DNA from: Geobacteraceae bacterium
GTDB taxonomy: Bacteria; Desulfobacterota; Desulfuromonadia; Geobacterales; Geobacteraceae
Direction: 5' to 3'
Length of the DNA stretch: 43,380 nt
NCBI GenBank assembly: GCA_029975275.1
Contig: JARKPN010000134.1
Coordinates: 1-43,380, forward strand
In this document: positions 15,002-25,169 of the stretch, piece after piece
How positions within the stretch are numbered: position 1 is the stretch's first letter
How the letters are laid out: every line of letters starts with the position of its first letter
Program-made: the position numbers and the translations under genes
Notes under the pieces: model-generated
Seen by the model: the letters and a program-made list of their open reading frames with translations, nothing else
Database searches by the model: none
Told to the model about the DNA's origin: nothing

Positions 15002-16285
15002 TTACCAGCGGGGCGACCAGACGGGATGGGAATCGGAGTTGCCCCCGCGGGAGACCCGGGTCTGGCCGGTGCCGTCCGCCCGCATTACGTAAATTGCCTG
15101 GCCGCCGTTGCGGGTCGAGCTGAAGGTGATGAACCTCCCGTCCGGGGACCAGCGGGGATGCTCGTTGCTCCCGTCGGTGGTGAGCTGACGGTCGTCACCG
15201 CCGTCAGTTGCTATGGAATGGATCTGGAACCCTCCCGAATGCTGGCGGCAATAGAGGATACGGTCTCCCTTGGGCGACCAGGCCGGGCTGACGTTGTAAG
15301 CGCCGCTGGTGGTCAGGCGCGAGGGGTTCGAGCCGTCGGAGTTCATGACGAAGATCTGCGGCTTTCCCAGCCGGTCCGAGAGGAAGGCGATCCGGGAACC
15401 GTCCGGCGACCATGACGGCGAGGTGTTGATGGCGCTGGTCCGGGTGAGCCGGGTCATCTGTCTGCCGTCCTTGCTGATGACGTATATCTCCGCATTGCCG
15501 TCCCTGCTCAGGGAGAGGGCGATCCTGTTTCCGTCGGGAGACCACGAACCGGTGATGTTGATGCCGGGGTGGGCCGATATGCGGGATTCGGCCGTACTGA
15601 ACAGGTCCCGCCGGTAGAGATCCGGGTTTCCCTTCTTGTAGGAGGTGTAGATAATCTCCCGGCCGCTGGGGGAAAAATCGGGATTGAGGTTGATTGAGCG
15701 GTTGGCGGTGATCCGCTGCACGTGATGGCCGTCGTAGTCCATCAGATAGATCTCCTTGTTTCCGGACCGCTTGGAAACGAACGCTATCTTGCCGGTGAAC
15801 GGGCCCTTCTCGTTGGTCGCGAACAGCAGTATCTCGTCGGAGAAGGTGTGGGCCATCCTGCGGATGTCCCGCATCCCCCCGGAAAACCGTTTCGCCAGCA
15901 GTTGCTTGCCGCTTGCCACGTCGTAGAGCCTGCATTCCAGGATCACCTGGCTGCCGCTCAGCGTATAGCCGGACTTGAGGAGGAGCTCGGCGCCCACGGC
16001 CCGCCAGGGGGCGAAATCGAACTCTCCCGGCCGGATACCAGCTCCGGAGGCGGCGGAGGTATCCAGGATGGTGTAGCGGCCGGTCAGCTCCATGTCGAAG
16101 CGGAGCGCATCCGCCACTTCCCGCGGGATCTCCCGGTTCTCCCCGCCCCCCTGGGTTACCGGGGGGAGGATGGCCAGCGAGATCTTCCGGTCGGGGGAGG
16201 CGGTTACCTCCAGGTACTCGTCCCCGGCCGAGATCGAGCCGGAGATCATCAGCATGAACAGCGCCAACAGCAAAACCTTTTTCAC
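15002..16285 (-). CDS. tolB: Tol-Pal periplasmic beta-propeller TolB
   Basis: A 427-residue periplasmic protein that binds Pal. A Sec signal (about 1-21, ending SISAG) precedes an N-terminal alpha/beta domain (about 30-160) and a C-terminal six-bladed propeller marked by repeats such as NPDFSPSGREIIYTS, GSWSPDGNRIALS, PSWSPDGSRIAFLSD and PRWSPDGRFITFSS. It overlaps tolA by four bases, so the two are translationally coupled. Confidence 0.95.
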   Translation of the reverse strand: MKKVLLLALFMLMISGSISAGDEYLEVTASPDRKISLAILPPVTQGGGENREIPREVADALRFDMELTGRYTILDTSAASGAGIRPGEFDFAPWRAVGAELLLKSGYTLSGSQVILECRLYDVASGKQLLAKRFSGGMRDIRRMAHTFSDEILLFATNEKGPFTGKIAFVSKRSGNKEIYLMDYDGHHVQRITANRSINLNPDFSPSGREIIYTSYKKGNPDLYRRDLFSTAESRISAHPGINITGSWSPDGNRIALSLSRDGNAEIYVISKDGRQMTRLTRTSAINTSPSWSPDGSRIAFLSDRLGKPQIFVMNSDGSNPSRLTTSGAYNVSPAWSPKGDRILYCRQHSGGFQIHSIATDGGDDRQLTTDGSNEHPRWSPDGRFITFSSTRNGGQAIYVMRADGTGQTRVSRGGNSDSHPVWSPRW

Positions 16286-17022
16286 TTTATTCCCACCCCT
16301 TCGGGTTTGAAGATAAAACCCTGCTGGAATTCCCTGCCGCCCGGAGGCGGGGGGAAATGTGCGGCTGCCCGGTCCACGGCCTGGGAAACCGAATCCTCGA
16401 AGACCTTGTCCCCGCTGCTCCGTTCAATCCGGAAGCCGATGACCCTGCCGTTGCGGTCTATGGTGAGCCGCGCAACCACCATGGGATTGCGGCTGCTGGA
16501 TGCTATGGTCAGGGCAAACGCGTCCTTGAGCCGTGACTGGATATAGCTGCCGTAGTCGCTCCCCGCTTCGGTACCGGTGGCGCCAGGCATCCCGGACCTG
16601 CCGCTTCCTTCGGCGGTCTTTTTCCGCAGCGCCTCGATGGCCGCTTCGGTCTGCCTCGCCTCCACCTTTCTCTCCAGCCTGGCAAGCCGCTCCCTGAATT
16701 CCCGGTCGTTTTCCGGGCTCGGTTCTTTTGGGGCGGCTTTCTTCTGCACAACAGGGGCCTTGCGCTGGGGGAGGCTCATCTCTTCCCGATCAGGGGCGGG
16801 CGCCGGAGGGGCGGCGTCGTTGCCGCGGGCGGTGGGGGTGCCGGCCCGGGGATGCTCCGTCGGCAGGTTCAGGATGTCCACGTAGTAGACCGGGGCCGTG
16901 GACGGTTTTACCTGCAGAAAGGAGTTGAAAAAGAACAATCCGGCAAAGACGGCCGCGTGCAGCAGCAGGGAGCAGGCCATGGAGCTGCCCAGCCCGACGT
17001 CTTGCGTGTGACGGCGCATCAT
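16282..17022 (-). CDS. tolA: TolA-like energy-transducing protein (TonB C-terminal domain)
   Basis: A 246-residue inner-membrane protein. A single N-terminal span (about 15-35) anchors it, a Pro/Ala-rich then charged helical middle (about 50-145) crosses the periplasm, and a TonB/TolA-type C-terminal domain (about 150-246, with RNPMVVARLTIDRNGRVIGF) contacts TolB/Pal. The helical domain is much shorter than in E. coli TolA (over 400 residues). The position between tolR and tolB makes TolA more likely than TonB. It overlaps both neighbours by four bases. Confidence 0.88.
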   Translation of the reverse strand: MMRRHTQDVGLGSSMACSLLLHAAVFAGLFFFNSFLQVKPSTAPVYYVDILNLPTEHPRAGTPTARGNDAAPPAPAPDREEMSLPQRKAPVVQKKAAPKEPSPENDREFRERLARLERKVEARQTEAAIEALRKKTAEGSGRSGMPGATGTEAGSDYGSYIQSRLKDAFALTIASSSRNPMVVARLTIDRNGRVIGFRIERSSGDKVFEDSVSQAVDRAAAHFPPPPGGREFQQGFIFKPEGVGIK

Positions 17023-17435
17023 TTCCCCTGGACGGGCTCCGTCATCATGCCGAGGCGTTCGATGCCCGCCCCCTTGATTTCCGCCATGGTCCTGACGACC
17101 TCGCCGTAGGGAACGTCCCTGTCGGCCTTGAGGAATACTTCCTTGTTGGTCCTGGAGGCGAAGATCTCAACCAGCCGGGCTCCCAGGTCGCTGTGGGATG
17201 TTTCGGCACTGTTGATGAACACGCGGCCCGACCTGTCAACGGTGACCACCACCGTTTCCTGATCCGCCGTGAGCGACTTGGCCTGGGTCTTGGGAAGGTT
17301 GACCTGAAGCCCCTGCTGCATCATGGGGGCGGTTACCATGAAGATGATGAGGAGCACCAGCATCACGTCGACGAAAGGGGTGACGTTGATCTGGGACATG
17401 GCGCCGTTGCGGCTTTCCCTGCTGCCGATTTCCAT
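17019..17435 (-). CDS. tolR: Tol-Pal inner-membrane protein TolR (ExbD family)
   Basis: A 138-residue ExbD/TolR protein with one membrane helix (about 18-38). The helix holds the proton-carrying Asp in VTPFVDVMLVLLIIFMV (about residue 24). The periplasmic domain includes LPKTQA and the FLKADRDVPYGEVV family block near residues 100-113. It couples proton flow through TolQ to movement of TolA. It starts just after tolQ and overlaps tolA. Confidence 0.94.
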   Translation of the reverse strand: MEIGSRESRNGAMSQINVTPFVDVMLVLLIIFMVTAPMMQQGLQVNLPKTQAKSLTADQETVVVTVDRSGRVFINSAETSHSDLGARLVEIFASRTNKEVFLKADRDVPYGEVVRTMAEIKGAGIERLGMMTEPVQGK

Positions 17436-17438
17436 AAG

Positions 17439-18119
17439 CTACCCCTGTTTACCCGTAAAGGTCCGCTGCACGATGTTCAGGTACTCGGTGGAGAAGCTGT
17501 CCATTTCCGCTATCAGCACCTTGATCTTGTGCTGGAAATGGTTGTACCCCATGACCGCCGGGATGGCCGCCACCAGGCCCACCGCGGTGGCTATGAGGGC
17601 CTCGGCGATGCCGGGGGCCACCACGGCCAGGGAGGCCGAGCCGGTCTCGCCGATACCCTTGAAAGCGGTCATGATCCCCCAGACCGTGCCGAACAGGCCG
17701 ATGAACGGGGCGGTTGCGCCGGTGGTGGCGAGAAAGGTCAGGTATTTTTCCAGCCGGGTGATCTGGGAGGTGGTTGCCCGCCTCAGCGCCCTGGCGATGT
17801 TGTCGATGCCGCCAAGTTCGGTGCTGAAGACGTTCGGCTCCGCTTTTTCGTCTCCCTTTTCAACCAGCTTTTTCAGTTCGTTGAATCCCTCGCTGAACAG
17901 CACGGCGAGAGGAGAGTCGTCGAAACGGTCCAGTTGGGCGTTGATTGAGTCGAACCGTTTGACCTTCCAGAAGAATTCCAGGAACTTCTCGGACTGGCTG
18001 TTGGCGCGGTAGACCTGGCGGAACTTGTAGAAGATGATACCGAGAGAGACGATGGAAAAGAAACAGAGAATTACCAGGACACCTTTTACGACCAGACCGG
18101 TCACGGCTAAGATTCCCAA
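17439..18119 (-). CDS. tolQ: Tol-Pal inner-membrane protein TolQ (MotA/ExbB family)
   Basis: A proton-channel subunit of about 226 residues with three membrane spans (about 8-30, 125-150 and 160-185). The family core ATTGATAPFIGLFGTVWGIM with a large Ala/Gly-rich third helix is intact. The start is uncertain: GTG 18128 overlaps the only ribosome binding site (GGAGG), whereas TTG 18119 lies eight bases after it, so TTG is preferred here. It leads the operon tolQRAB-pal, with a promoter-like pair at 18221-18250. Confidence 0.93.
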   Translation of the reverse strand: MGILAVTGLVVKGVLVILCFFSIVSLGIIFYKFRQVYRANSQSEKFLEFFWKVKRFDSINAQLDRFDDSPLAVLFSEGFNELKKLVEKGDEKAEPNVFSTELGGIDNIARALRRATTSQITRLEKYLTFLATTGATAPFIGLFGTVWGIMTAFKGIGETGSASLAVVAPGIAEALIATAVGLVAAIPAVMGYNHFQHKIKVLIAEMDSFSTEYLNIVQRTFTGKQG

Positions 18120-18220
18120 AATGCGCACCTCCGTGTATGTATCTCGCGCCGACCGCTGCCGGCTACCCCATAGAGGGAAGCCTTCGGCTCACGGATTCGG
18201 GAGTATAAGTAATGAATGAT

Positions 18221-18250
18221 AAAATATGCCTGTCTCCCCGCCTAAGTCAA
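18221..18250 (-). promoter_or_regulatory. Promoter-like sequence for the tol operon
   Basis: On the minus strand TTGACT (18250-18245) and TATTTT (18226-18221) are 18 bases apart, about 100 bases before the tolQ start. The hexamers are fair; the spacing is slightly long. Confidence 0.45.
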
Positions 18251-18341
18251 CACGATTTTTGTAAAGACATGTTATTACTCCGATGTGTAACCCCCCGACA
18301 GGATGGACTTTTCCCGCGTAACTGGGCTACACTTGCAGAGC

Positions 18342-19487
18342 ATGGATATCTCACTCTACATCCACTACCCCTTCTGCCTCCGGAAATGCCTCTACTGCGC
18401 CTTCAATTCCACGGCCGGCTCCCCGGTCGGCGCCGACGACTATGTGGCGGGCCTGCTGAGGGAGATGGAGCTCCGTGTCCGGAGCTTGGGGGACGGCGTT
18501 TCAGCGGTAACCCTCTATTTTGGCGGGGGCACCCCTTCGCTTATGGAGCCGTCGCTTGCGTCGCGCCTCATCAAGACCGCGGCACGGCTGTTTCATCTGG
18601 CCGCGGATGCGGAGATAACCCTTGAATGCAATCCGGCTACGGCCGACTTTGAGCGGCTCTCGGCCTTCCGCTCCGCAGGGGTGAACCGCATTTCCCTTGG
18701 GGTCCAGTCCTTCGACGACGCGCTTCTGGCCCGCATCGGCAGGATCCATACGGCCGCCGAGGCCCGGGAGGCCTTTGTGGCTGCCCGGGAAGCGGGCTTC
18801 GGCAACGTGGGGATCGACCTGATCCACTCCCTCCCCGACCAGACGGCCGCCATGTGGCGGCGGGAGCTGGAGTCCGCCTGCGCCCTGGGACCGGAACATC
18901 TGTCGGTCTACGGACTGACCGTGGAGGAGGGGACCCCGTTCGCCCTGCTGGAGCATGAGGGAAGACTGGCGCTTCCTGAGGAGGAAGCATCGGCCTCCAT
19001 GTACGAGCATGCCACCGGGTTCCTGGCCGGCCGGGGCTACGAGCACTACGAGATTGCCAACTTCGCCCGGCCGGGCTTCAGGTCGCGGCACAATTCGGGC
19101 TACTGGGAACGCCGTCCCTGCATCGGGTTCGGCGCCGGCGCCCATTCACTCCTGCCGGGTACGGAGTTCGGGGTCCGCTGCGGCAATACCGAAGATCCTC
19201 AGGAATACCTTTCGACTCTGTCAAGGGATATCCTGCCGGTTTCCGAGTCCCGGACACTCACCCGTGAGGAGGCCATGGCGGAACGGTTTTTCCTCGGCCT
19301 GCGTCTCTCCGAGGGGGTCGATCTGGACCGTTTTCACAGGGAATTCGGCGTATCCTTCCAGGAGCGTTACGGCGACGCCTGCGCCGACCTGTTTACCACG
19401 GGTCTGCTGGAGCTGCGGGACGGCTTCCTGCGGCTCCCTTCCAGGGCGCGCATTCTGTCGAACCAGGTGTTTGTGAGATTCCTGTAG
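18342..19487 (+). CDS. hemW: Radical-SAM heme chaperone HemW
   Basis: A 381-residue radical-SAM protein of the HemN-like group. The cluster motif is CLRKCLYC (Cys12, Cys16, Cys19), directly after SLYIHYPF, and GGGTPSLMEPSL (about 64-75) binds SAM. HemW chaperones heme to acceptors such as respiratory enzymes; the extra N-terminal segment of true coproporphyrinogen oxidase HemN is missing and the C-terminal HemW domain is present. ATG 18342 is preferred over 18303 because the protein then begins like other HemW proteins. It ends 15 bases before the hrcA promoter. Confidence 0.88.
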   Translation: MDISLYIHYPFCLRKCLYCAFNSTAGSPVGADDYVAGLLREMELRVRSLGDGVSAVTLYFGGGTPSLMEPSLASRLIKTAARLFHLAADAEITLECNPATADFERLSAFRSAGVNRISLGVQSFDDALLARIGRIHTAAEAREAFVAAREAGFGNVGIDLIHSLPDQTAAMWRRELESACALGPEHLSVYGLTVEEGTPFALLEHEGRLALPEEEASASMYEHATGFLAGRGYEHYEIANFARPGFRSRHNSGYWERRPCIGFGAGAHSLLPGTEFGVRCGNTEDPQEYLSTLSRDILPVSESRTLTREEAMAERFFLGLRLSEGVDLDRFHREFGVSFQERYGDACADLFTTGLLELRDGFLRLPSRARILSNQVFVRFL

Positions 19488-19501
19488 CAGGGTAAAATTC
19501 C

Positions 19502-19530
19502 TTGACAAACCTGGGGGTGGTTGTTACTTT
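19502..19530 (+). promoter_or_regulatory. Heat-shock operon promoter upstream of hrcA
   Basis: TTGACA (19502-19507) and TACTTT (19525-19530) are 17 bases apart, as for a housekeeping sigma factor. The expected transcription start falls at about 19537, inside the CIRCE operator. Confidence 0.65.
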
Positions 19531-19535
19531 TGTCT

Positions 19536-19568
19536 CGGTTAGCACTCTGTCTCGTGGAGTGCTAACCG
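19536..19568 (+). promoter_or_regulatory. CIRCE operator for HrcA
   Basis: The exact consensus TTAGCACTC-N9-GAGTGCTAA lies at 19539-19565 and its arms extend to 12 perfect pairs (CGGTTAGCACTC / GAGTGCTAACCG). HrcA binds this operator when GroEL keeps it active and represses hrcA-grpE-dnaK-dnaJ at normal temperature. It overlaps the predicted transcription start. Confidence 0.97.
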
Positions 19569-19585
19569 TCGTTACGGGGGCGACC

Positions 19586-20617
19586 ATGAACGATACGCTT
19601 TCTGAGCGAAGCAGACAGATACTCGAGGCCATCATCGAGGATTATATACGAACCGCCGAACCGGTGGGGAGCCGCACGGTGACCCGGAGGCACGACCTGG
19701 CCCTGTCGCCCGCCACGGTGCGGAACGTCATGTCGGACCTGGAGGAGCTGGGGTTCCTCTCCTCTCCCCACACCTCGGCCGGCAGGGTCCCCACCGACAA
19801 GGCCTTCCGTTTCTATGTGGATTCCCTGCTCCGGGTCGGTACCGTAGATCAGGAGCAGCAGGAGGAGATCCGGCGACATTACCGGGTCCAGGGGAGGGAC
19901 GTGGGTGAGATCCTCAACGAGACGAGCAAGGTCCTGTCGTCCATTTCCCACTATATCGGGATCGTGATCGCACCGCGCTTCGCCGCCAACGTCTTCCGCC
20001 AGATCGAGTTCGTGAAGCTCTGCGGCAAACGGATCCTGGCGATCCTGGTGTCGGAGAGCGGCATCGTCCAGAACCGGATAATCGAGTCGGAGGACGACCC
20101 GGCTGCCGAGGACCTGGTCAGGATGTCCAACTACCTGAACAGCCTCCTCAAAGGACTGACCATCTCCGAGGTGAAACGGCGGATCGTCGGGGAGATGGAA
20201 AGCGAAAAGGTGCGCTACGACCAGCTGCTGAGCCGGGCGCTGAAGCTCTCGGAGCAGACCCTGGACGACTCCACGGCCGACGTCTTTATCGAGGGGCAGG
20301 TCAATATTCTGGAACAGCCCGAGTTTGCCGACGTGGAGAAGATGAAGGAGATATTCCGGGCCTTCGAGGAGAAGAGCCAGCTGATAACCCTGCTGGATCG
20401 CTGCATGGACGCGGAACGGGTGAACATCTTCATCGGCGCCGAGAACTTCCTGAGCAGGATGAACCAGTTGAGCGTGGTCACCGCCCCCTATGCCAGCGGC
20501 CCGAACACCATCGGGGTGCTCGGGGTCATCGGTCCGACCCGCATGGGGTACGACAGGGTGATCCCGATAGTGGATTACACGGCCAGGATCCTCAGCCAGA
20601 TTCTGGGAAGGGAATGA
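19586..20617 (+). CDS. hrcA: Heat-inducible transcription repressor HrcA
   Basis: A 343-residue HrcA repressor with an N-terminal winged-helix DNA-binding domain (about 1-75, including [40 protein letters not shown]) and a GAF-like C-terminal domain. ATG 19586 begins [21 protein letters not shown], the family N terminus, 18 bases after the CIRCE arm; the longer open frame would run through CIRCE. It heads hrcA-grpE-dnaK-dnaJ and represses it, a closed autoregulatory loop. Its stop overlaps an ATG in the grpE frame. Confidence 0.96.
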   Translation: MNDTLSERSRQILEAIIEDYIRTAEPVGSRTVTRRHDLALSPATVRNVMSDLEELGFLSSPHTSAGRVPTDKAFRFYVDSLLRVGTVDQEQQEEIRRHYRVQGRDVGEILNETSKVLSSISHYIGIVIAPRFAANVFRQIEFVKLCGKRILAILVSESGIVQNRIIESEDDPAAEDLVRMSNYLNSLLKGLTISEVKRRIVGEMESEKVRYDQLLSRALKLSEQTLDDSTADVFIEGQVNILEQPEFADVEKMKEIFRAFEEKSQLITLLDRCMDAERVNIFIGAENFLSRMNQLSVVTAPYASGPNTIGVLGVIGPTRMGYDRVIPIVDYTARILSQILGRE

Positions 20618-20637
20618 GAGAACTGAAAGGAGCATCC

Positions 20638-21231
20638 GTGACAATGAAGAAGCATGACACCGGAAAACACGGTGAGGAGCATAGCAAGGTCGAGGCGGTG
20701 GAAGAGACGGCCGAGGAACTGGAGATCACGTCCCAGGACCCGGCTGAACGGATCAGGGAGCTGGAGGAGGCCCTGGCAGCCAAGGAGGCCGAGGCCGCTG
20801 CCAATTGGGACAGGTACCTGCGCGAGCGGGCCGACCTGGAGAACTACCGTCGCCGCGTGCAGAAGGAAAAGGAAGACCTGCAGAAGTACGGCAACGAATG
20901 CCTGCTGCTGGAGATCCTGCCCGTGCTGGACAACATGGAGCGGGCACTGGACCATGCCTCCGAGGAAAGTCTTTCCGCAGTCATCGAGGGGGTCAACCTT
21001 ACCCGCTCCATGCTGCTTTCGGTGCTGAAGAAATTCGGCGTCGAGCCCGTGGAGTCCAGGGGGGCCCAGTTCGACCCGGCCTTCCACCAGGCCATGTGCC
21101 GGGTGGAGAGCGCCGACGTGGCGCCCAATACGGTCATCGAGGTGTTCCAGAAGGGATACATGCTCAACGATCGCCTGCTGAGACCCGCCATGGTGTCGGT
21201 GGCCGGCGCGCCGAAAAACGGCGATGCATAA
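20638..21231 (+). CDS. grpE: Nucleotide exchange factor GrpE
   Basis: A protein of about 197 residues that releases ADP from DnaK. The acidic N terminus (about 1-45) leads to a long coiled coil (about 45-110, [28 protein letters not shown] and following), then the beta domain with [12 protein letters not shown] and [19 protein letters not shown]. The start GTG 20638 is chosen because AAAGGAG ends five bases before it; ATG 20614, which overlaps the hrcA stop as ATGA, and ATG 20644 are alternatives. Expressed from the hrcA promoter. Confidence 0.95.
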   Translation: MTMKKHDTGKHGEEHSKVEAVEETAEELEITSQDPAERIRELEEALAAKEAEAAANWDRYLRERADLENYRRRVQKEKEDLQKYGNECLLLEILPVLDNMERALDHASEESLSAVIEGVNLTRSMLLSVLKKFGVEPVESRGAQFDPAFHQAMCRVESADVAPNTVIEVFQKGYMLNDRLLRPAMVSVAGAPKNGDA

Positions 21232-21311
21232 AATTCGAGCGTTCCCCTTGTTTTTTCGGGACCGAGTAACTAGTTTTACTTTGCATAGACACTAAAAGGA
21301 GGAACAGATAT

Positions 21312-23222
21312 ATGAGTAAGGTTATCGGAATCGACCTGGGTACTACGAACTCCTGCGTGGCCATCATGGAGGGGGGAGAGCCTGTTGTCATAGCCAACGC
21401 GGAAGGGAGCCGCACCACACCTTCCATGGTGGCCATCGCCGACAGCGGCGAGCGGCTGGTGGGCCAGCAGGCCAAGCGCCAGGCGGTCACCAACCCGGAG
21501 AACACCCTGTTCGCCATCAAGCGCCTCATCGGCCGCAAATTCGACACCGACGCGGTGCGCCGGGACATCGCCATCTCCCCTTTCAAGATCGTCAAGGCGG
21601 ACAACGGCGACGCCTGGGTCGAGGTGAGGGACAAGAAGTATTCGCCCCCCGAGATCTCGGCCATGGTGCTGCAGAAGATGAAGAAGACCGCCGAGGACTA
21701 CCTGGGCGAGACGGTAACCGACGCGGTCATCACGGTACCGGCCTACTTCGACGATTCCCAGCGCCAGGCCACCAAGGATGCCGGCAAGATTGCAGGCTTG
21801 AACGTGCTCAGGATCATCAACGAGCCCACCGCCGCGGCCCTGTCCTATGGGCTGGACAAGAAAAAGGACGAAAAGATCGCCGTGTTCGACCTGGGTGGCG
21901 GTACCTTCGACATCTCCATCCTCGAGCTGGGCGAAGGGGTGTTCGAGGTGAAATCCACCAACGGCGATACCTTTCTGGGCGGCGAGGATTTCGACCAGAA
22001 GGTCATCGACTGGATTGCCGACGAGTTCAAGCGCGATCAGGGAATTGACCTGCGCGGCGACAAGATGGCCCTGCAGCGTCTCAAGGAGGCGGCCGAGAAG
22101 GCCAAGTGCGAGCTCTCCAGCTCGCTGGAGACCGACATCAACCTGCCGTTCATCACCGCCGATGCCACCGGGCCGAAACATCTGACCCTGAAGCTCTCCC
22201 GGGCCAAGCTGGAATCCCTCTGTGCCGACCTGATCGACAAGCTGGAGGGTCCCTGCCGCACGGCCCTCAAGGATGCCGGCCTCTCCCCCAGCGAGATCGA
22301 CGAGGTCATCCTGGTGGGGGGCATGACCCGCATGCCCATCGTGCAGAAGCGGGTGCAGGACATCTTCGGCAAGGCCCCCAACCGGGGCGTCAACCCGGAC
22401 GAGGTGGTCGCCATCGGCGCGGCCATCCAGGGCGGCGTGCTCCGCGGCGACGTGAAGGACGTGCTGCTGCTGGACGTAACCCCGCTCTCCCTCGGCATCG
22501 AGACCCTGGGCGGAGTCATGACCAAGCTCATCGACAAGAACACCACCATTCCCTGCCGCAAGAGCCAGGTCTTCTCCACCGCGGCCGACAACCAGCCGGC
22601 GGTTACCATCCACGTGCTCCAGGGCGAGCGCGAGATGGCCTCAGACAACAAGACCCTGGGCAACTTCGAGCTGACCGGCATCCCGCCGGCACCGCGCGGC
22701 GTCCCCCAGATCGAGGTTACCTTCGACATCGACGCCAACGGCATCGTCCACGTCTCGGCCAAGGACCTGGGCACCGGCAAGGAGCAGTCCATCCGCATCA
22801 CCGCCTCCTCCGGTCTCTCCAAGGAGGAGATCGACAAGATGGTGCGGGACGCGGAGTCCCATTCGGCCGAGGACAAGAAGAAGCGCGAGCTGATCGAGGC
22901 GCGCAACCATGCCGACAGCCTGATCTATGCCACCGAGAAGTCGCTCAAGGAGTTCGGCGACAAGATCGACGGCGGGGAAAAGAGCAAGATCGAGGAGAGC
23001 ATCGCCGCCCTGAAGAAGGCCATGGAGGGGAACGACGCCGAAGCCGTCAAAAAGGCATCCGACGAGCTCGCCCAGGCGTCCCACAAGCTGGCCGAGGCGG
23101 TCTACGCCAAGACGCAGCAGACGGGCGCCGAGCAGCCTGACGAAGCTTCCCACCAGGGGGGCGCGTCAGACGAGAAGGTGGTCGAGGCTGAGTTCGAGGA
23201 AGTCAAGGACGACAAAAATTAA
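21312..23222 (+). CDS. dnaK: Molecular chaperone DnaK (Hsp70)
   Basis: A 636-residue Hsp70. The nucleotide-binding domain (about 1-385) opens with [20 protein letters not shown] and contains [32 protein letters not shown] and [11 protein letters not shown]. The hydrophobic linker [18 protein letters not shown] (about 388-405) joins the substrate-binding domain, and the lid ends in a short acidic [15 protein letters not shown]-like tail (EEVK rather than E. coli's). It follows AAAGGAGGAAC, an excellent ribosome binding site. A terminator-like stem separates it from dnaJ. Confidence 0.98.
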   Translation: MSKVIGIDLGTTNSCVAIMEGGEPVVIANAEGSRTTPSMVAIADSGERLVGQQAKRQAVTNPENTLFAIKRLIGRKFDTDAVRRDIAISPFKIVKADNGDAWVEVRDKKYSPPEISAMVLQKMKKTAEDYLGETVTDAVITVPAYFDDSQRQATKDAGKIAGLNVLRIINEPTAAALSYGLDKKKDEKIAVFDLGGGTFDISILELGEGVFEVKSTNGDTFLGGEDFDQKVIDWIADEFKRDQGIDLRGDKMALQRLKEAAEKAKCELSSSLETDINLPFITADATGPKHLTLKLSRAKLESLCADLIDKLEGPCRTALKDAGLSPSEIDEVILVGGMTRMPIVQKRVQDIFGKAPNRGVNPDEVVAIGAAIQGGVLRGDVKDVLLLDVTPLSLGIETLGGVMTKLIDKNTTIPCRKSQVFSTAADNQPAVTIHVLQGEREMASDNKTLGNFELTGIPPAPRGVPQIEVTFDIDANGIVHVSAKDLGTGKEQSIRITASSGLSKEEIDKMVRDAESHSAEDKKKRELIEARNHADSLIYATEKSLKEFGDKIDGGEKSKIEESIAALKKAMEGNDAEAVKKASDELAQASHKLAEAVYAKTQQTGAEQPDEASHQGGASDEKVVEAEFEEVKDDKN

Positions 23223-23255
23223 CATATAACGGCTCAGGACACGGGGCTTTAGGCG

Positions 23256-23280
23256 AAGGGGAGCATTGCACTCCCCTTTT
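23256..23280 (+). terminator. Stem-loop with T tract between dnaK and dnaJ
   Basis: AAGGGGAG (23256-23263) pairs with CTCCCCTT (23271-23278) and is followed by TT. Outer 'gacacggggc' and 'cccgtgtc' also pair. It probably lowers dnaJ transcription relative to dnaK or acts as a processing site. Confidence 0.6.
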
Positions 23281-23318
23281 GCCGTTTTCCCTGTGTCCCG
23301 TGTCAATGGGGATTGAGC

Positions 23319-24440
23319 GTGGCAAACGGGGATAAACGCGATTACTACGAGGTGTTGGAGGTACATCGGAACGCTTCCGATACCGAGATCAAGAAGGCCT
23401 ATCGCAAGATGGCCGTCAAATACCATCCGGACAGGAACCCGGGAGACAAGCAGGCCGAGGAGAACTTCAAGGAGGTCTCCGAGGCTTACGAGGTCCTGTC
23501 CGACCCCCAGAAGCGGGCCCAGTACGACCAGTTCGGCCACGCGGGGCTCAACGGCGCAGGATTCAACGGCGCAGGATTCGGCTTCGGCGCGGGTACGCCG
23601 TTCGGCGACATTTTCGGCGACATTTTCGGTGATATCTTCGGCGGCGGCAGACAGCAGCGGAGAGGCCGGAGGGGCGACGACCTCCTCTACAACCTGGAGA
23701 TCAGCTTCGAGGAGGCGGCCTTTGGTGTGGAATCCAAGATCGAGGTCCCCTACAACAAGCGATGCGGCACCTGCGGCGGCAGCGGCGCCAAGCCGGGGAC
23801 CGAGCCCAAGGTCTGTCCCACCTGCCGCGGCGCCGGTCAGGTCCGGTTCCAGCAGGGGTACTTCAGCGTCAGCAGGACCTGCAGCCACTGCAACGGCGAA
23901 GGGAGAGTCATAGAATCCCCCTGCGGCACCTGTCGCGGCACCGGCAGCGTCAGGGACACCAAGACCATGTCGGTCAAGATACCCGCCGGGGTGGAGACCG
24001 GCAACCGTCTGAAGCTCTCCGGCGAGGGGGGACAGGGGACCAAAGGGGGAGTTAACGGCGACCTGTACGTGGCCATCAGCGTCCGGCCCCACCCGGTGTT
24101 CAGCAGGGACAACAACGACGTGATCTGCGAAATCCCCATCAGTTTCGTTCAGGCGGCCCTCGGGACGGAGATTCAGATTCCCACTCTGGACGGCAGGCTG
24201 AACCTCAAGATCCCCGAGGGAACCCAGTCGGGCAAGGTCTTCCGGTTGAGGGACAAGGGGATCCCGGTGCTCCAGGGGTACGGCAGGGGTGACCAGCTGG
24301 TGATCATCAAGGTGGAGACCCCGGTGAATCTGAACAAGAAGCAACGGGAGCTGCTGGAGGAATTTGCCAAAATCGGCGGCGAAGAGATCTACCCGATGAA
24401 AAAGAGCTTCTTCGACAAGGTGGTTGACCTGTTCAGTTAG
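23319..24440 (+). CDS. dnaJ: Chaperone DnaJ (Hsp40)
   Basis: A class I DnaJ of about 373 residues. The J domain (about 5-70) includes the HPD motif in [14 protein letters not shown] Gly/Phe-rich stretch (about 75-110) has tandem [15 protein letters not shown], then four zinc-finger repeats: [26 protein letters not shown] and CGTCRGTG (about 148-210). The C-terminal substrate-binding domains end in [10 protein letters not shown]. The start is probably GTG 23319; TTG 23313 is the upstream alternative. The tandem Gly-Asp-Ile-Phe repeat may vary in copy number. Confidence 0.97.
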   Translation: MANGDKRDYYEVLEVHRNASDTEIKKAYRKMAVKYHPDRNPGDKQAEENFKEVSEAYEVLSDPQKRAQYDQFGHAGLNGAGFNGAGFGFGAGTPFGDIFGDIFGDIFGGGRQQRRGRRGDDLLYNLEISFEEAAFGVESKIEVPYNKRCGTCGGSGAKPGTEPKVCPTCRGAGQVRFQQGYFSVSRTCSHCNGEGRVIESPCGTCRGTGSVRDTKTMSVKIPAGVETGNRLKLSGEGGQGTKGGVNGDLYVAISVRPHPVFSRDNNDVICEIPISFVQAALGTEIQIPTLDGRLNLKIPEGTQSGKVFRLRDKGIPVLQGYGRGDQLVIIKVETPVNLNKKQRELLEEFAKIGGEEIYPMKKSFFDKVVDLFS

Positions 24441-24532
24441 TTTCTGTACGGAAAGCCCCACCCCGGTCTTCAGCGGCATTCTCACGGAGTTTCCGACCGG
24501 AAAGCAACCGGAAATGAAAGTCAGGAGGTCCC

Positions 24533-25132
24533 GTGAAGCAGCTCATCATGCACCTGGTCGTGTCCTACGGTTACTTCGGGATCTTCGGCGCCCTGGTTAT
24601 CGGGATCTTCGGCGCGCCGATTCCGGACGAGCTCCTGCTCACCTACGCGGGGTACCTCTCGTTCAAGGGGGAGATGCGGCTTCACCTGGCCATACTGGCG
24701 GCCTTTCTGGGGAGCGTCTGCGGGATAACGCTGAGCTACGGGGTCGGTCGTTCCTTCGGTCTCTACCTGTTCGAGAAATACGGCCGTTTCCTCCACCTGA
24801 CCCCGGAGCGGATGGGCAAGGCCCACGACTGGTTCGGCAGGTACGGCAAGTGGACCCTGGTGGCGGGATATTTCGTTCCGGGGGTCCGCCACCTGGTCGC
24901 CTGCCTGGCAGGGACCTCCCGGCTCAAATTTTTCACCTTTGCCCTGTACGCTTACGCGGGGGGATTCCTCTGGGCCTGCAGCTATGTCGTGTTCGGCTAC
25001 TTCATGGGGAAGGACTGGAGCCGTCTGTCGGAGGAACTCCACCGGCATCTGCTGCTCGGCTCACTGGTTGTGGTCGCAGCCGTAGCGGGGTGGCTGATCG
25101 TCCGCCGGCTGCGGCGCAAGGGGAAAGGGTGA
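24533..25132 (+). CDS. DedA family inner-membrane protein
   Basis: A 199-residue DedA/VTT-type protein. GAPIPDELLLTYAGYLSF (about 23-40) is the N-terminal re-entrant motif and GYFVPGVRHLVACLAGTSRL (about 110-130) the second conserved helix with the Arg and Gly of the family. Four or five membrane spans are predicted. DedA proteins flip phospholipids such as phosphatidylethanolamine or undecaprenyl phosphate and support membrane potential; the substrate here is not known. GTG 24533 has CAGGAGG four bases upstream. It lies 92 bases after dnaJ and may be read from the heat-shock promoter. Confidence 0.9.
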   Translation: MKQLIMHLVVSYGYFGIFGALVIGIFGAPIPDELLLTYAGYLSFKGEMRLHLAILAAFLGSVCGITLSYGVGRSFGLYLFEKYGRFLHLTPERMGKAHDWFGRYGKWTLVAGYFVPGVRHLVACLAGTSRLKFFTFALYAYAGGFLWACSYVVFGYFMGKDWSRLSEELHRHLLLGSLVVVAAVAGWLIVRRLRRKGKG

Positions 25133-25169
25133 AGAGTGAAGGTTGAAGGAATTCTTGCCGATTAAAGGC

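Noticed and set aside
23600-23645. Tandem 'ttcggcgacatt' repeat in dnaJ considered as a repeat insertion
   Set aside because: It encodes [15 protein letters not shown] in the normal Gly/Phe-rich region, which is variable in this family, so a simple tandem expansion is enough.
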